Positions 25,783-37,255 of a stretch of 64,000 bases of DNA are shown piece by piece. Position 1 is the stretch's first letter; each line of letters opens with the position of its first letter. The DNA lies in contig JAUTXW010000108.1 of NCBI GenBank assembly GCA_030620095.1, positions 124,001-188,000 of the forward strand. Reading direction: 5' to 3'. The notes under the pieces were generated by a model. It worked only from the letters and a program-made list of their open reading frames with translations. It was not told the origin of the DNA and did not search any database. The position numbers and the translations under genes are program-made. Origin of the DNA: Kuschelorhynchus macadamiae. Its lineage: Eukaryota; Arthropoda; Insecta; Coleoptera; Curculionidae.

Positions 25783-25954
25783 AACTGATTGTCTGCAAGT
25801 ACAAAATAATTCGAAATAATAATAGTATATAAAATAAAAAATTATATAAATTGAAAAGTTGAAACAGTATTTCACATGATATAATCGTTTACGCATAACA
25901 ATCCCACAGATATTTAAATAAAACTATAACAAAGGACATAAGAAAAATATGTAA

Positions 25955-27051
25955 AATACGTTGTATAAACTATACAAACAAGTGGATGGTCTCCCGATGG
26001 GATCTTCACTATCACGCCTAGTTGCAGAAGTCTTTATGAATTTCCTAGAAAACAAATTATTCAATTCCAGTCACCCTCTTGTCGAAAAGGTAGGCTTTTG
26101 GTTTAGGTACGTGGACGATACATTGGTTGGATGGTGCGGAAACATGTCCGAGGTAAATTCCTTTTTAGAATACCTCAACGGACTCCACCCTAACATTAAA
26201 TTCACCATGGAGGTAGAACAGCAACAAAAAATTAATTTCATAGACCTTACTCTAGAAAGAATGCCTCAAAATATCGATTTTAAAATATATAGAAAGTCCA
26301 CACAAACAGATCACATGATACCCTGGGATTCATGTCATCATATATAAACTAGCTGCACTCAACAGTATGTTTCATCGGCTTTTCTCAATTCCCCTAAAAG
26401 AAGAGAATTTCATTTTGGAAAAAAACATAATCCACCAAATGGCTGCAAAGAATGGTTTTCCAACACACATAGTCAACAATATATTTAAAAAGAAACAAAG
26501 ACAAAATCTTTGTCATAACTCTTATATAAAATTTATTCGTCAAGAAAAACTAACCGCGAAATGCTTCGTTTCCATACCATTTCTAGGCAAGATCTCCACT
26601 ATTATGGGAAGATCTCTAAAACAACTTGGTAACTCTTTTTTCCTCTGCTACAAATCAGTAAACACTATTGCCAGTTTTTTCTCATCTTTAAAAGACAAAA
26701 TACCTCCTCTAAATAAAAGCGGGGTTTATTTGCTTTCTTGCGATTCTTGTCCTGCTGAATATGTCGGCCAAACTGGTAGGTCCCTACAGTACGTATCAAA
26801 GAACATCTCAGGTCTAACAGAATAGAAAGTGATAATAAGTCTCCCTCTGGTACACATCTAAAAACCAATAAACATAATTTCGAAAAGGAAAAAAACTCAA
26901 AATTATTACATTCCATAGATAAGGGAAAAAACTGGATATTCTTGAAAATATCGAGATAACACTTTCACAAGATCGCTCTCCCCTTAATTTAAATGATCAA
27001 TTAGGCAACTCATATCGCCAATACATCAGTGCCCTAAAACTATTTAAATAA
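25955..27051 (+). pseudogene. Penelope-like reverse transcriptase and GIY-YIG endonuclease, truncated
   Basis: The frame opens at the QVDGLPMGSSLS motif and contains FRYVDDTLVGW (catalytic DD), LHPNIKFTMEVE and INFIDL. The first catalytic Asp region, upstream in complete Penelope proteins, is absent. After a frameshift at about 26340, KSGVYLLSCDSCPAEYVGQTGR gives the GIY-YIG endonuclease start with its paired Cys. A further shift near 26790 leads into RIKEHLR...THLKTNKHNF and on to a stop at 27051. Penelope endonucleases nick the target for priming. This copy cannot encode an active enzyme. Confidence 0.88.
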
Positions 27052-27477
27052 TTAATTACATTTTTATCCCTTTTGAACTGAACACTCCAACTATTCTTCT
27101 TTCGTTAGTTTTATTTTACCTGCTCGTCCTTGACTCTGACCCGATTTGGCCAACATAAAAATATTAAATTAACTAAATTTTCATTCATAATTTTAAACAT
27201 TCTTAATTTTTAGATTGGTACCTAAATCCGTTTCCTCTGATGACAGTCGATATTAACATGTGTTTTGAACAAATAAGAATAAGTAGTACAACGTATTTTT
27301 ACATTTTTTATACATACGTTATGTGTAAACGATTATCTCATGTGAAAAGTTTTTTGTCCTGCTTCCTGTAAATACTGTTTCAATTTTTCAATTTATATAA
27401 TTTTTTATTTTATATACATCTTAAGTGGAATTTTTCCACACTATTTCGAATTATTTTGTACTTGCAGACAATCAGTT

Positions 27478-27520
27478 GTCCCCTGATGATGATCCGCTAG
27501 GATCGAAACGCGTAGGAATT
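27478..27520 (+). ncRNA. Hammerhead ribozyme-like core in right Penelope end
   Basis: CTGATGA (27483-27489), helix II GATCC/GGATC (27491-27495 and 27500-27504) with loop GCTA, GAAA (27505-27508), then ACG/CGT (27508-27513) and A at the expected cleavage position. The short helix III is typical of Penelope and retrozyme hammerheads, which are thought to act best as dimers. Confidence 0.78.
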
Positions 27521-27599
27521 AGATAAATAAAAATTTTACCACAAGAAGGCTGATTGGACTTTTACGTTCCTCTTTCCTCATTTTCAAGTTAAGATAATA

Positions 27600-28998
27600 T
27601 GGTTATGTTAAATGAAATTGTTCATGGTACCACCAATTTTCCTTACGTTAAAGTTTCTACTTATTAATATACTAATATTCGTATTCGAAATATTTTATTT
27701 TAGATTAATATGTGCTACTTTTGTTAAATTTTCGTAATTATGTGTTATTATAATTTGAAACCTTATTTTGTCTCTCTTAACGATTAGCCAAAGTCGATAC
27801 GAGACGAGATGAATGACAATGGTAACTGTCTCAGGGGGTTAGCACCTCCAACATTCTAAATATATAAGGAATTTTACCGAAACCAATATTTCACAAGATA
27901 AGTGGTGGTCCTTTATAAACATCCGACTATTTTAATATACCTATACCCGACTATTTTAATACCTAAGAATCGATCATTAGCCTAGGTCACGTTTGAAGAT
28001 GCTTTGAGCAATTCAAGGCGCAACGTCTGTAAGAAACATCATTTTGATATAGTCTAATATCAAGAATCATGATTTCTCAATCTGTTAGTATATTTGCTTG
28101 CTCTCAGAATTTTCAACCCCGATGTCGGAATGTTTGATGAAGTCGGTTTTTTAAAATACATCGGAGTATCGAAAACACACACACACGATCGGGGAACCGA
28201 AAAGGGAAAACAAATTTCCACATGAAGTAATTTAAATTTAGCCTGCCATCCTGCCGGGTCCTTTATCGATTCCTATCCATTTGGACCTGCGAAAACTAGC
28301 TTTTTCCTTATATCTACATACTGTAGTGGCGCTCAAATAAAGCGGTCGCACAGCTGAGGCGCGTCGCGACGAGACGGGGCTTAAGGTCGGCCGCTTCGCT
28401 GGGCTACTGTCTCCCTAAGATGCTGCTTTCAATTTGCCTAATGACGTCTCCCGGTTGTCACAGGCACACGTTGAGACGTTCCCTAATTGGACTCTTTGCG
28501 AGTGCGCCACCGAGGCCATAGGTGTGGCTTAATGTGTATATGTGTGTGTTAATGGGTTTTTTCCACGTATTCATCGAAAACTGTACGATGAGAATAATAA
28601 TAATAATAATATAAATAATTAAAGTGGTCCGAAAATATGAGAAAATTCACAGATAAGTTGTTTAAATGGACTACAAATATAATTCAGATAGATTAGTTGT
28701 TCGACATCCGTAAACCCTACACGTAGAGGTTCTTAATTGTATTGTATGCCTTTCCTTACTTTACACCTCATTTTAAAAGAAGAACAATATGTTTTTGCTA
28801 TTAATACTTTAAAATAATTTTCTTCAAATTGATTTTTTTTTTCTAAAACTGAAACATTACAATGATAAATATATGAGTAAAGTGTATCTAAAGTCAATTG
28901 AGGCAACATAAAAACTAAATATCCGTCAACAGTTGGCGATTTCATTGTGAAGCATGGGCGGCGTGATAGAAAGTTAAGCTTATTTTTTAAAAATGATT
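27600..28998. other. No gene; GC-rich patch at 28320-28540
   Basis: Mostly ordinary AT-rich DNA. The patch at 28320-28540 is clearly richer in G+C and CpG (for example GAGGCGCGTCGCGACGAGAC) and is followed by a (TAA)n stretch at 28592-28612. No protein frame was recognised. It might be a host regulatory element or a fragment of an unrecognised repeat. Confidence 0.3.
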
Positions 28999-30728
28999 CA
29001 CTGGCCGACAAAAAAAAATGTTTGTTGTAACACAAATCAGAATAGCATAATCTAATAGAACGGAACTATCCAGATACGAAAATGACAAATAGAAAGTTGT
29101 AGCACGTAGGGTTTTCTTATTAGAGTTGTAGAACCATATCGAATATTACGATACTTAATATCTATATCAAAATGATTTCAGAAAATTCTTAACCCTGTGT
29201 ATTGACTATGTTTACAGTTTTCGCCTATTAAACATACCATACATCTAAGAGAAAAGCAAACGAGAAAAATACTAACTTAAAACACCAGGTAAACTTTATT
29301 TTTTCCTTTTATGAGGTGTCCTATCTTCTGTCTTCAAAAACCAAAAGTAGTCACCCATCATGGCTGGATCACATCGTCCCTGGTACCGAATTTCCATTGT
29401 TCTGATATCTTGGTGAAACCTTTCCCCCTGCTCGACACTAACAGCTCCCAAATTTTTAGGAAAAAATGACAAATGGGAATGGAGGAAGTGAATTTTTAAT
29501 GGCATTCTGGCACCAAGCGCTTTATAGGCATCTAAGAGTTCATTAACTAATTGTTCATAATTTGCATCTATATTGTTTTTATTTATACCTATTGTAGTTT
29601 ATTTTATCCAAAATCGTGAGCATATTTTCATAATTTTCTTTCATAGCAACTGAACGGGCAACTGGTATAAAGGGTTTTAAATTTCCATTATGCAATAACA
29701 CAGCTTTTATGTCTATATCAGTACACGCGCACAACGAATTTTCCATACTGTAGAATTTAGAAAACACAGCATTTCTTTTTCTGAAATTCGTAATTTTTGT
29801 TTCTTTGGCCAATAGGTTCCATTCCTTAAGACGGGAACCCAGAAGTTCTGACTGTTGCTTGGATAACCCCAAATCGCATACTAAATCATTTAATTCACTT
29901 TGAACAATCAAAGATGGCTCGCCGGAATTGGGACCTGTGGTAAAAGTGGGATCGGTGCACTGTTCTTCTGAGCTGCCTGATGAAGCGTTATCTCCATTAT
30001 CTCCTAAATCAATAGCTTGCCAATTCAAAGGCGCAATCGGCACTGGCAAATTTGCATTATGAGGAACAGGTCGTATGGCAGATTGCTTTCCCTTTTTGGA
30101 ATAACCTTCAGTCTTTTTCAGGCAAAAATAACAATCGTCAGAATGACTGGTGGGTTCTCGCCATACCATTGGAAGTGCAAAAGGCATACTTTTTCTCTTT
30201 CCATTCATCCACTGCACCAATGATACACTAGAACTAACACAGCACACCGCTTATCTTGATCCCCAATTAACCAACCAAAATATTTAAAGTAGACTTTTTT
30301 TACATTTTCGGAAAATGGCCTGGCTTGTGATTCCACCAGAAATTCTCCACGAATATAACAAAATTTGTCAGGAGAAATTTTGCAACTTCGGCGCGTTTGA
30401 CTCGACATTCTCGTCTTCACATACATTTGCTTATAGATAACACAGAGAACCACTCAATTCGAAACTCAACAGAAGAGTGATGTTTAACGTTTATTTGATG
30501 TCTAATATTGTAAACAACCCAGTCTAGGTAATTTTTCCGTTGTAAAATGGACCCATTCTAGCCGCCCCACAATAAAATTGTTTACCTGCCAATATAAAAA
30601 GTTCTAATTAGGCTATTAAAAAATGGTACTTATTAGGGCATTCTGAATATTTTTTTTATTATTGGGAGGATATTTCCATTGTGAAAATAATGAGCTGGCC
30701 TGTGTTAAAAAAATCTTGTCGGCCAGTG
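28999..30728 (-). mobile_element. CACTG-ended DNA element with unclassified protein
   Basis: Short inverted ends CACTGGCCGACAA (28999-29011) and its complement (30716-30728), each bordered by ATT (28996-28998, 30729-30731), suggest a 3-bp target duplication. Such ends resemble CACTA/CMC elements. It encloses one minus-strand gene relic (next entry). ATT is common in AT-rich DNA, so the duplication alone is weak; the 13-bp inverted match gives most of the support. Confidence 0.6.
29296..30408 (-). pseudogene. Uncharacterised transposon-borne protein, internally deleted
   Basis: Starts at MSSQTRRSCKISPDKFCYI (ATG 30408). It has a Cys-pair N-terminal domain in which one Cys of CYICGEF reads Arg, then FKYFGWLIGDQDK. 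A frameshift lies near 30247. Next come QWMNGKRKSMPFALPMVWRE, SDDCYFC, SAIRPVPH, a Ser-rich linker, LNDLVCDLGLSKQQSELLGS and LKAVLLHNGN-like residues (KAVLLHNGNLKPFIPV). The C-terminus (29505-29296) reads HFLHSHLSFFPKNLGAVS and GERFHQDI. I recall this order from many-copy arthropod and cnidarian proteins of unknown function; in those, several hundred residues separate the INYNRY block from the NYEQLV block, which here are almost adjacent (about 29575). I infer a large internal deletion that may have removed a catalytic centre. I cannot assign a function. Confidence 0.6.
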
Positions 30729-30731
30729 ATT

Positions 30732-31059
30732 ATTACTACTTTCTTTTTATTATTTATTCGCATTTAATAATTATTTCAATTAAAAAACTAATTGAAAAAA
30801 AATTGATTTGATCTGGTCAGGGGATGGGGGCGAAATAGCTAGGCTAAATGGAAAAAAATGTATTCTCCGTAAATAAATCACATAAAACGTATTTTTATTG
30901 GTTTATAGATATAGAGATTATTCCAATTGTAACCTACTTAATAATGTATTTACTCTACAATTACATACGGGGGAAAAGGAAGGGGATAAAAATTTGAAGG
31001 TTTCGTTAAAGATCGAGCAGGTAATATGTCATTTTGGAGGGTATCGGGTATACATATTT
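30732..31059. other. No gene seen
   Basis: AT-rich spacer with a G-rich patch (GGGGATGGGGG near 30822). Nothing supported. Confidence 0.4.
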
Positions 31060-31830
31060 CCATTTTTGAAACTTATTTGATTTTGAGGGGTTGAGGTAAA
31101 TAGTGGCTTAAAGTCAAATACTTCGTAAAAAATTGAACCGTTCAGAGAGGTTTTTGAATTTGCATATTGCATATTTCAAAGTTCAACTCACTCTAATGAG
31201 TAGTTTTTTAACTATGGCGCGAACTGACAGACAGATAGACAGACAGACGGAATTGATAAAACATATTTTTTAGCATCTAGGGAAGCTAAAACCTTAAAAT
31301 ATATAAAACCTGAGAGACTGATTTTTTCACGGTTACAAATGTTTTATTCTGCAGCTATTTTGTTCCGCCATCTTGAATTAGAACTACAGTTTTAGTAGCT
31401 TATCTCTATATCGCCATTAGTTATGGCAAACAATTTAAAATTAGTCCTTTAAGTAGTCTTGTATTTGTACAAGAAATTTACCGGTTTATTTCTACATAAT
31501 ACTTGATTTTTGTACAAAATTTGAGATAAGTTGTATCACTGGTTTTTTTAATAATTTTTTTAACATTTTACTAGGACGCCATTTTGTTTTGCCATATTGG
31601 ATCTTTACCAAAATATTACCAGGTTATCCCCATATGACTCTTACTTTTTGACTAAAATTTGAGGTTGATCTGATGAGTAGTTTTGCCACGAACTGACATA
31701 CAGACAGACAAACCGACGGAATTTATAAAACGTATTTTTTCGACATCTAGGAGCGCTAAAACGTGAAAATATGTAAAACCTGAGAGATTGGTTTTTTCAC
31801 CATTACAAATATTTTATTTGACTGTCATTT
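31060..31830 (-). repeat. Satellite-type repeat, two units (inverse orientation)
   Basis: Two units about 470 bp apart are anchored by GAACTGACAGACAGAT...GACGGAATT (near 31219 and 31687). They share TTTTTTCAC(C/G)(A/G)TTACAAAT and GCCATCTTG / GCCATTTTGT phrases with the array at 51430-53230, in opposite orientation. Confidence 0.75.
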
Positions 31831-32689
31831 TGTTGGGGTATAGGAAAATTTGGACATTCGTTTTAAAATTCAATAATCTTTTTTGTTTTAAACTTTGATT
31901 GTTTCTTTTGGATTAGTAAAAAGGAAAAGAGTCACGTTAAGATAAAATATTAGATTTTCATATAAATATGACATATTATTACGTCAAAAATATATATAAG
32001 GGTGTCAAAAATATTATGTCAAAAATTAAATAAGATGGATAAATTCATAAGGTTTATTCATATTATGTTAAAAGGACGCAAACATAATAAACTATTCACA
32101 CGTGCAATAAAATGTTTAAATGTTTTTATACAGGGTGATATAAAAATTAGTTTAAAAAAATATAAACAGTATATATTTGAAAAACAAATGAGCAGATCAA
32201 ATTCATATTTTAAGCGCTAATAAAGCTTTTAGAGGCGATTTTACTAATTTATAAAAACTAAAGATTCCAGGTCCGCACAAACAAATATTTACTTTCTGTT
32301 TTTTTTTTGTTAAAACCAGCGTTCCGTAAACAATATTTTTTAAATTACGTCTTTGTTTATTTATGATTGTAACAACCACTTTTTACTAAAAATTACAACG
32401 AACCAAAAATTCAACTAATCAATCAGTGAATGCTGTTAAGTTAGCCACGAAATCACAAAATTTGAATTTAATTGTATATTATACTATACAACAGGCGAAA
32501 AAAAGGAATATCCTGAAAATATTATTAACAAGTATTTTGAATATATAAATTTATAGAATGTTTAAATAAGAATTAATACCAAAACTATAATCTAGTATTT
32601 TTTTTACAAACAAGAAACCAAACAACTTCATTAAAATTTAAATTGAAACTTAATTTAACTTAGAATTTAAATTGAAAACAATGAAAGAA
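31831..32689. other. No gene identified
   Basis: Very AT-rich. A 72-codon lysine-rich frame (32002-32220) resembles nothing known to me. One end of the RAG1/Transib-like relic may lie here but no terminal repeat was found. Confidence 0.35.
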
Positions 32690-34320
32690 CCTCTTCAGCC
32701 ATTATAGTATCTTTTTTATTGTAACATTTCCGTCTTAAGGTAGAAATAAGGGGATCTGATGAGAATAATAAATTGTGCAAAATGTCTTCGTTTGTGAATT
32801 TTCTGTTAATGGCAAAAGTGTTTATTCCTTGCTTCTGCGGCTTCTTCAGAACGAATGCCTACAGGAAATATAAAATTTTTTTATAATCTTGGCTCCATGC
32901 ATGAGAATTTTGTGCATGGATACCATCCATATAAATTTATAAATAATTTTGCTGTTTCTTTGGCAAACTGATCAAATTTTTGTGCGTTAATATTTTCTCC
33001 AGACGCCAAAAATTGCAGTATAACATAAAAAAATAAAGTTTCATCGACGCCAGTAATTTTAAATGACTTTCTATAATTTTCAAAAAATCTTCTCGCTGTG
33101 TACCCGTCGTTGGACGTACCCCGTCATTGTTTTACAAAATCCACATGTAGGCCAATTTCTTTCTTAAATCTAAAACAAAATTCTTCAGAAATCGTTCAGA
33201 AATATTGGCATTTTTGACACCTTTTTTTAAAGAAATAGTCAATATTTCCTTGCATTTAGTTGATGCTAGATAACGACAAATAACTGCAAGGAAATATCAT
33301 TATTGTACTGTAAGGAAATATAATTTCCTGATAGTCATTTCCTTACAGTTGACGAAAAATTTAAAATTGATACACAACAAATAATATATTGTCTTTTAAA
33401 TATTTTCGGAAATATAGTATGTATACCTCATAGGAAAGATCACATTCCCGGACCGCGTTTCGCCAGTCTACTAGATATACAATAAACTATTATTGTATTA
33501 GAATTTAGAAAAATAATTATTAATAAATAAAATTTATATAAAGAGCAGAAAGCAATACTATACCTCCTTTGTATTTGTTTTTTCCTATATTCCTTTTGTT
33601 GTTTCTCTTGAGAATTTCTCGCGGACCATTTTTTAAAATCTAGGTTATAGGATACATGGAGCATACATTTAAAAGCTCTGATCCAGGAGTGAAGAGTAGG
33701 GATTCCTAAAGAATATTGATTCTCATTTGGAATTTTCTTGTTTATGATCTACAAAATATCAAAGTAATATAAAATATTGAATAAATGCCTAGCATAGATA
33801 CTGTTTAAAAATTTTTCGAAAATTACCTCCATGTTTCTCATTTCAGTAGGTTTTGCTCCGCAAATATAACAGACCATTGTTGAAACTCCTGCTAAACAGG
33901 AACAAATTTTACCATCAATCATACTTAAATAAATTTCGTGTGTTATAGATAATCCACCAAGAAAAGACGTTTTAGTAAGCAATTCTTTTTCTTCACTAAG
34001 GGATTGAAAACACTTTAGAATGATTTGAATGAATGTTATTGTTGTAGATGTGTCACATATACTTATTGCATTTTGTGGAGGATAACACTCTTGTTTGGCT
34101 TGCTGGATCTGATAGTAGGACGGATAGATATTACAACGTTCATCTTGTGCTGATTTCCTCAAATTTATGTACTGCTGCTTTGACAAACCTAATAACACAA
34201 ATAGAGCCAGAGCCTTCTCATTTAAAGACGAATGACAGTGATATTGATCAATATTTTGGCAAAAATTGAAGACATTCTGAACTTGTTTGGGATTTCCGTG
34301 TAAAAAATTCAAAATTTTAT
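32690..34320 (-). pseudogene. RAG1/Transib-like transposase relic with two introns
   Basis: Exon A (34313-33827) holds ALALFVLLGLSKQQY, RCNIYPSYYQIQQAKQECYPP and STTITFIQ, then THEIYLSMIDGKICSCLAG and CYICGAKPTEM. A 78-nt GT-AG intron follows (33826-33749). Exon B (33748-33564) reads GIPTLHSWIRAFKCMLHVSY and DFKKW. A second intron (33563-33170, 394 nt) joins in frame to exon C: FKKEIGLHVDFVKQ, TSNDGYTARRFFEN, GENINAQKF, AKLFINLYGWY and RSEEAAEARNKHF. The blocks run parallel to the RAG1/Transib core: the Asp of IDGK, the Cys pair, NDG-ARRFF and an SEE-x-xEARNK box matching the catalytic-Glu region. The block with the first Asp (CDG...) is missing between SLSEEKELL and THEIYL, so it is deleted. 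The HK-L-H helix near 32905 is scrambled. The upstream end is cut by the adjacent LINE. Assignment is from memory of motif order. Confidence 0.6.
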
Positions 34321-34373
34321 TAATGCCTTGATTCTCCGACCCTAAAAATTATTAACTATGTTTCGTCACTTTT

Positions 34374-37255
34374 ATTTATTATTATTATTGTTATTATTAT
34401 TATCACCTGTTGTCTCACAGTATTCCTGTGGTTGTATTTTATACTGACGGGATTACACCAAGTCAGTACAAAAAATAAAAGTAAAAAAAAGAAGTGGAAA
34501 AAAAAAACTATTGTGTATTAAGAAATGATCTAACGATGCTACATGTTTTCAAAATGACCGATTTTTGAATGTTCGTGTGAATATCTGTATTAAGTCCTAA
34601 TTGAGCCAAATGCGGTGTAAACGTTGTTAGGTGAGACCTGTTACTGATATGACGAGAGGAACAATGATGACTCTTTCCTGTTTCCACAGCCTTTTTACCT
34701 TTTTACCTCCATTGTCAAGTCGGTGTATCTGGCGATCTTCTCAACGTATTTCGCTTGGATGTTCTCGTCGTTGGGGATAGCCATGTCAATTAAATGAGCG
34801 ATTTTCTCTTTTTTGGATTGAAAGGTGATATCGGGTCTGTTTGCGGGGATTGTTTTATCTATGTGGATGGCATTGTCCCAGTAGAGCTTGTAATCTTCGT
34901 TTTCAAGTATGGATATTGGTGTATAATGGTAGTAAGGGTCTGTGTTCTTCGTTAGTTTGTATGTTGTGGCTAATTCTTGATGAACGACCTTCGCTGCTGA
35001 GTTGTGTCTCGCGGTGTATTCAGTTCCGGCCATTATTCTACATCCACTAGTTATGTGATCGATCGTTTCTCTCTGCTGGTGACATCTCCTACACCTCTCG
35101 TCTTCAATGGTTGTGTCCTTGATGATGTGCTTTCGGTAGTTTCTGGTTGCTATGACTTTGTCCTGGATAACAAGCAGGAAGCCTTCTGTTTCGTGGAACA
35201 GCTGCCCTTCTTGTTACCACGGATATGAAAGCTTTTTACGTATATGGTCTTGTTTTACGTGGTATCTGTGTCTTCCGTGAAGTGTTTTTTGAGACCAGGT
35301 GTTCATCTTTTCTAGTCGTGATTGGATGTGACTGTGTGCATGTGCTGCGTGGCTCGTTTGAGATAGGCCGAGCGGTGTATAATTCTTGCCTGTCTTCAGT
35401 ATTGCCTTGTGGAGGTTAGTTTGTTTGCTGTGGAAGAATTTTCTGAGTTCGTAAATTTGTTTTTCATTTAGTGATTGTATATCTATAATTCCTCTCCCTC
35501 CTTCTTTTCTCTCTATGGTGAGTCTTTCCTCGCATGCGTTGGGATGTAACTCCCTGTGTTTAGTGAATTCAGAGTGTATGAGAATGTGAATGTTTTCTAT
35601 GTCTGTGTGTGACTATTTAATGATATCAAACGAATACGTAAGAATAGGTATGGCGAAGGTGTTAATAGTTTTCATTAGATTTCTGGAATTCAGTTTTGTT
35701 TTTAGTTGCTTTGTGAGTCTGATTTTAAATTCCGTCTTGAGCCCTGATTTGATATGAGTGTGGTTAATTTTGGTGCTTTGATGGAAGCCTAGGTATCTGT
35801 ATGTTTCTTCTTTGAGAATGTTATCTATAGTTTCATTGTTGATTGTTTCCCTCGTAGGGTGGTCTTTCCACTGTCCCTTGTTGATATGAAGTAGCTTGAA
35901 TCTACTTATACCAAATTCCATATTGATATCCAGGGTAAACGTTTCTGTGATTTTAAGGAGTTCCTTTAGCTGTGCCTTTGTGGTTGCATGTAATTTTATG
36001 TCATCCATGTACAAGAGATGGTTTATTTTGTATACGTTATTTTTTTGGTGTTTAATTTGGAAACCGAAGTTTGTGTTATTCAGTGTGTTTGAGAGTGGAT
36101 TGAGACAGAGGCAGAACCACAAAGCGCTGAGTGAATCTCCCTGGAATATACCTCGTCTGATGTAGATCTCTTCTATTTCGATGTGCTCTTTTTGTGTTCT
36201 CAGGTTGATTTTAGTTTTCCATGTACTCATGATTTGCGCAAGAAATTGCCTGATGTTTTTATTGACTTTATATGATTCTAGCACTCTGGTTGGCCAACTG
36301 TGGGGTATCGAATCCAAGGCTTTTTTATAATCTATGTAACCAGTATGAAGGTTTTTATAATTTTTCCTGGTTTGTTCCATGATGACGCTGTCTATAATGA
36401 GCTGCTCCTTGCATCCTCGGCTGTTTTTCCTGCACCCTTTTTGTTCTTCCGTTAGAATGTTTTTGTGTGCTAGATGTTGTTCTATTCTCCTGGTAATTGT
36501 GGCTGTGATGATCTTATATAGGGTTGGAAGGCATGTAATAGGTCGGTAATTTTTGGATTTAAGGTATGTTATTCCTTGGGTGAAAAAACTGGGGAGTGTG
36601 CTAGGTTTTAAAATAATTTCATTAATTTGGCGAGTGAGAGCTTCATGTGTGCAGGTAAACTGTTTATACTAGAAGTTATGAATGTTATCTAGTCCAGGAC
36701 ATCTCCAGTTATGCGTGTATTTGATTGTTTCTGCAACTTCTTATGTTGTCATTACAAAGTCCTCTTGTTCCTCCAAGCACTTGTGTCTGTCTTCTTCCGC
36801 TTTAATCCATGAAGCGCTATTATTGTGTAGTTTCGTTTCTGACTAAATACTTTTCCAGTATTCTGTGATCTCTTGTTTGGTCGGTGGTTCTATTACTCGT
36901 GCCTCCTCATTGCTCATGATTTTTTGGTAAAACTGTTTTTCGCTTCTTGGAAACAAGTTGTTAGCGTCCTTTCTTTCATTTGATTCTTTGTATCTTTTTT
37001 TTTGTTTCAGAGTGTCAAGGATTTCTGTAAGGATTTTCTCTACACTTTGTGTGATACGTTTTGACTTGTTGCCGTTTATGGATTGGGTAAGATGTCCCAA
37101 TTCTTTTCTAATTTTGTTAATTTGGTTTTCGATCCTTATCTGCCATTTGAATTTTGGTTTTATGTTGTTGGTGTTTCTGTGTCTTGGCGGGAGTTTTTGA
37201 ATGTTCTGTGTTATCGTGGATATAGCTGCTGCGTAGATCTCTGTATAAATGTGGA
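34374..37255 (-). mobile_element. R2/Dong-like LINE ending in (TAA)n
   Basis: Restriction-like-endonuclease LINE on the minus strand. Its 3' end runs into (ATT)n at 34374-34403, i.e. (TAA)n on the coding strand. The R2-group element Dong is known to target TAA repeats. The 5' side is truncated near 37255. It appears to have truncated the neighbouring RAG1/Transib-like relic. Confidence 0.8.
34695..37240 (-). pseudogene. R2/Dong-like reverse transcriptase and RLE endonuclease
   Basis: From the N-terminal side: an FYQKIMSNEE stretch followed by PPTKQEITEYW (36860-36930), then after damaged sequence RGCKEQLIIDSVI, YIDYKKALDSIPHSW (first Asp), RRGIFQGDSLSALWF and LLYMDDIKLHA (catalytic DD). The 3' domain has a zinc knuckle CRRCHQQRETIDHITSGC (about 35095-35040) and RANRPDI-like residues (PANRPDITF...HLIDMAIP, about 34860-34770), fitting the PD-(D/E)-type restriction-like endonuclease. 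From 36380 to 34695 the frame is continuous apart from a TAG at 35613-35615, where Trp is expected, and a TAA near 35215, where Tyr is expected. Nonsense changes dominate, with few indels. Such proteins nick the target and prime cDNA synthesis. Confidence 0.85.

Larger units (their letters stand above)
25636..27584 (+). mobile_element. Penelope-like retroelement with inverted ends and 15-bp target duplication
   Basis: CAAGTTAAGATAATA occurs at 25621-25635 and 27585-27599 and brackets the insertion. Inverted repeats of about 220 bp (25679-25905 and 27320-27583) share AATGAGGAAAGAGGAACGTA and the hammerhead segment. The body encodes reverse transcriptase and GIY-YIG endonuclease remains on the plus strand. 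Confidence 0.9.

Noticed and set aside
35896..36165. Plus-strand open frames across 34.8-37.3 kb
   Set aside because: They are antisense shadows of the R2/Dong-like reverse transcriptase, whose motifs are unmistakable on the minus strand.
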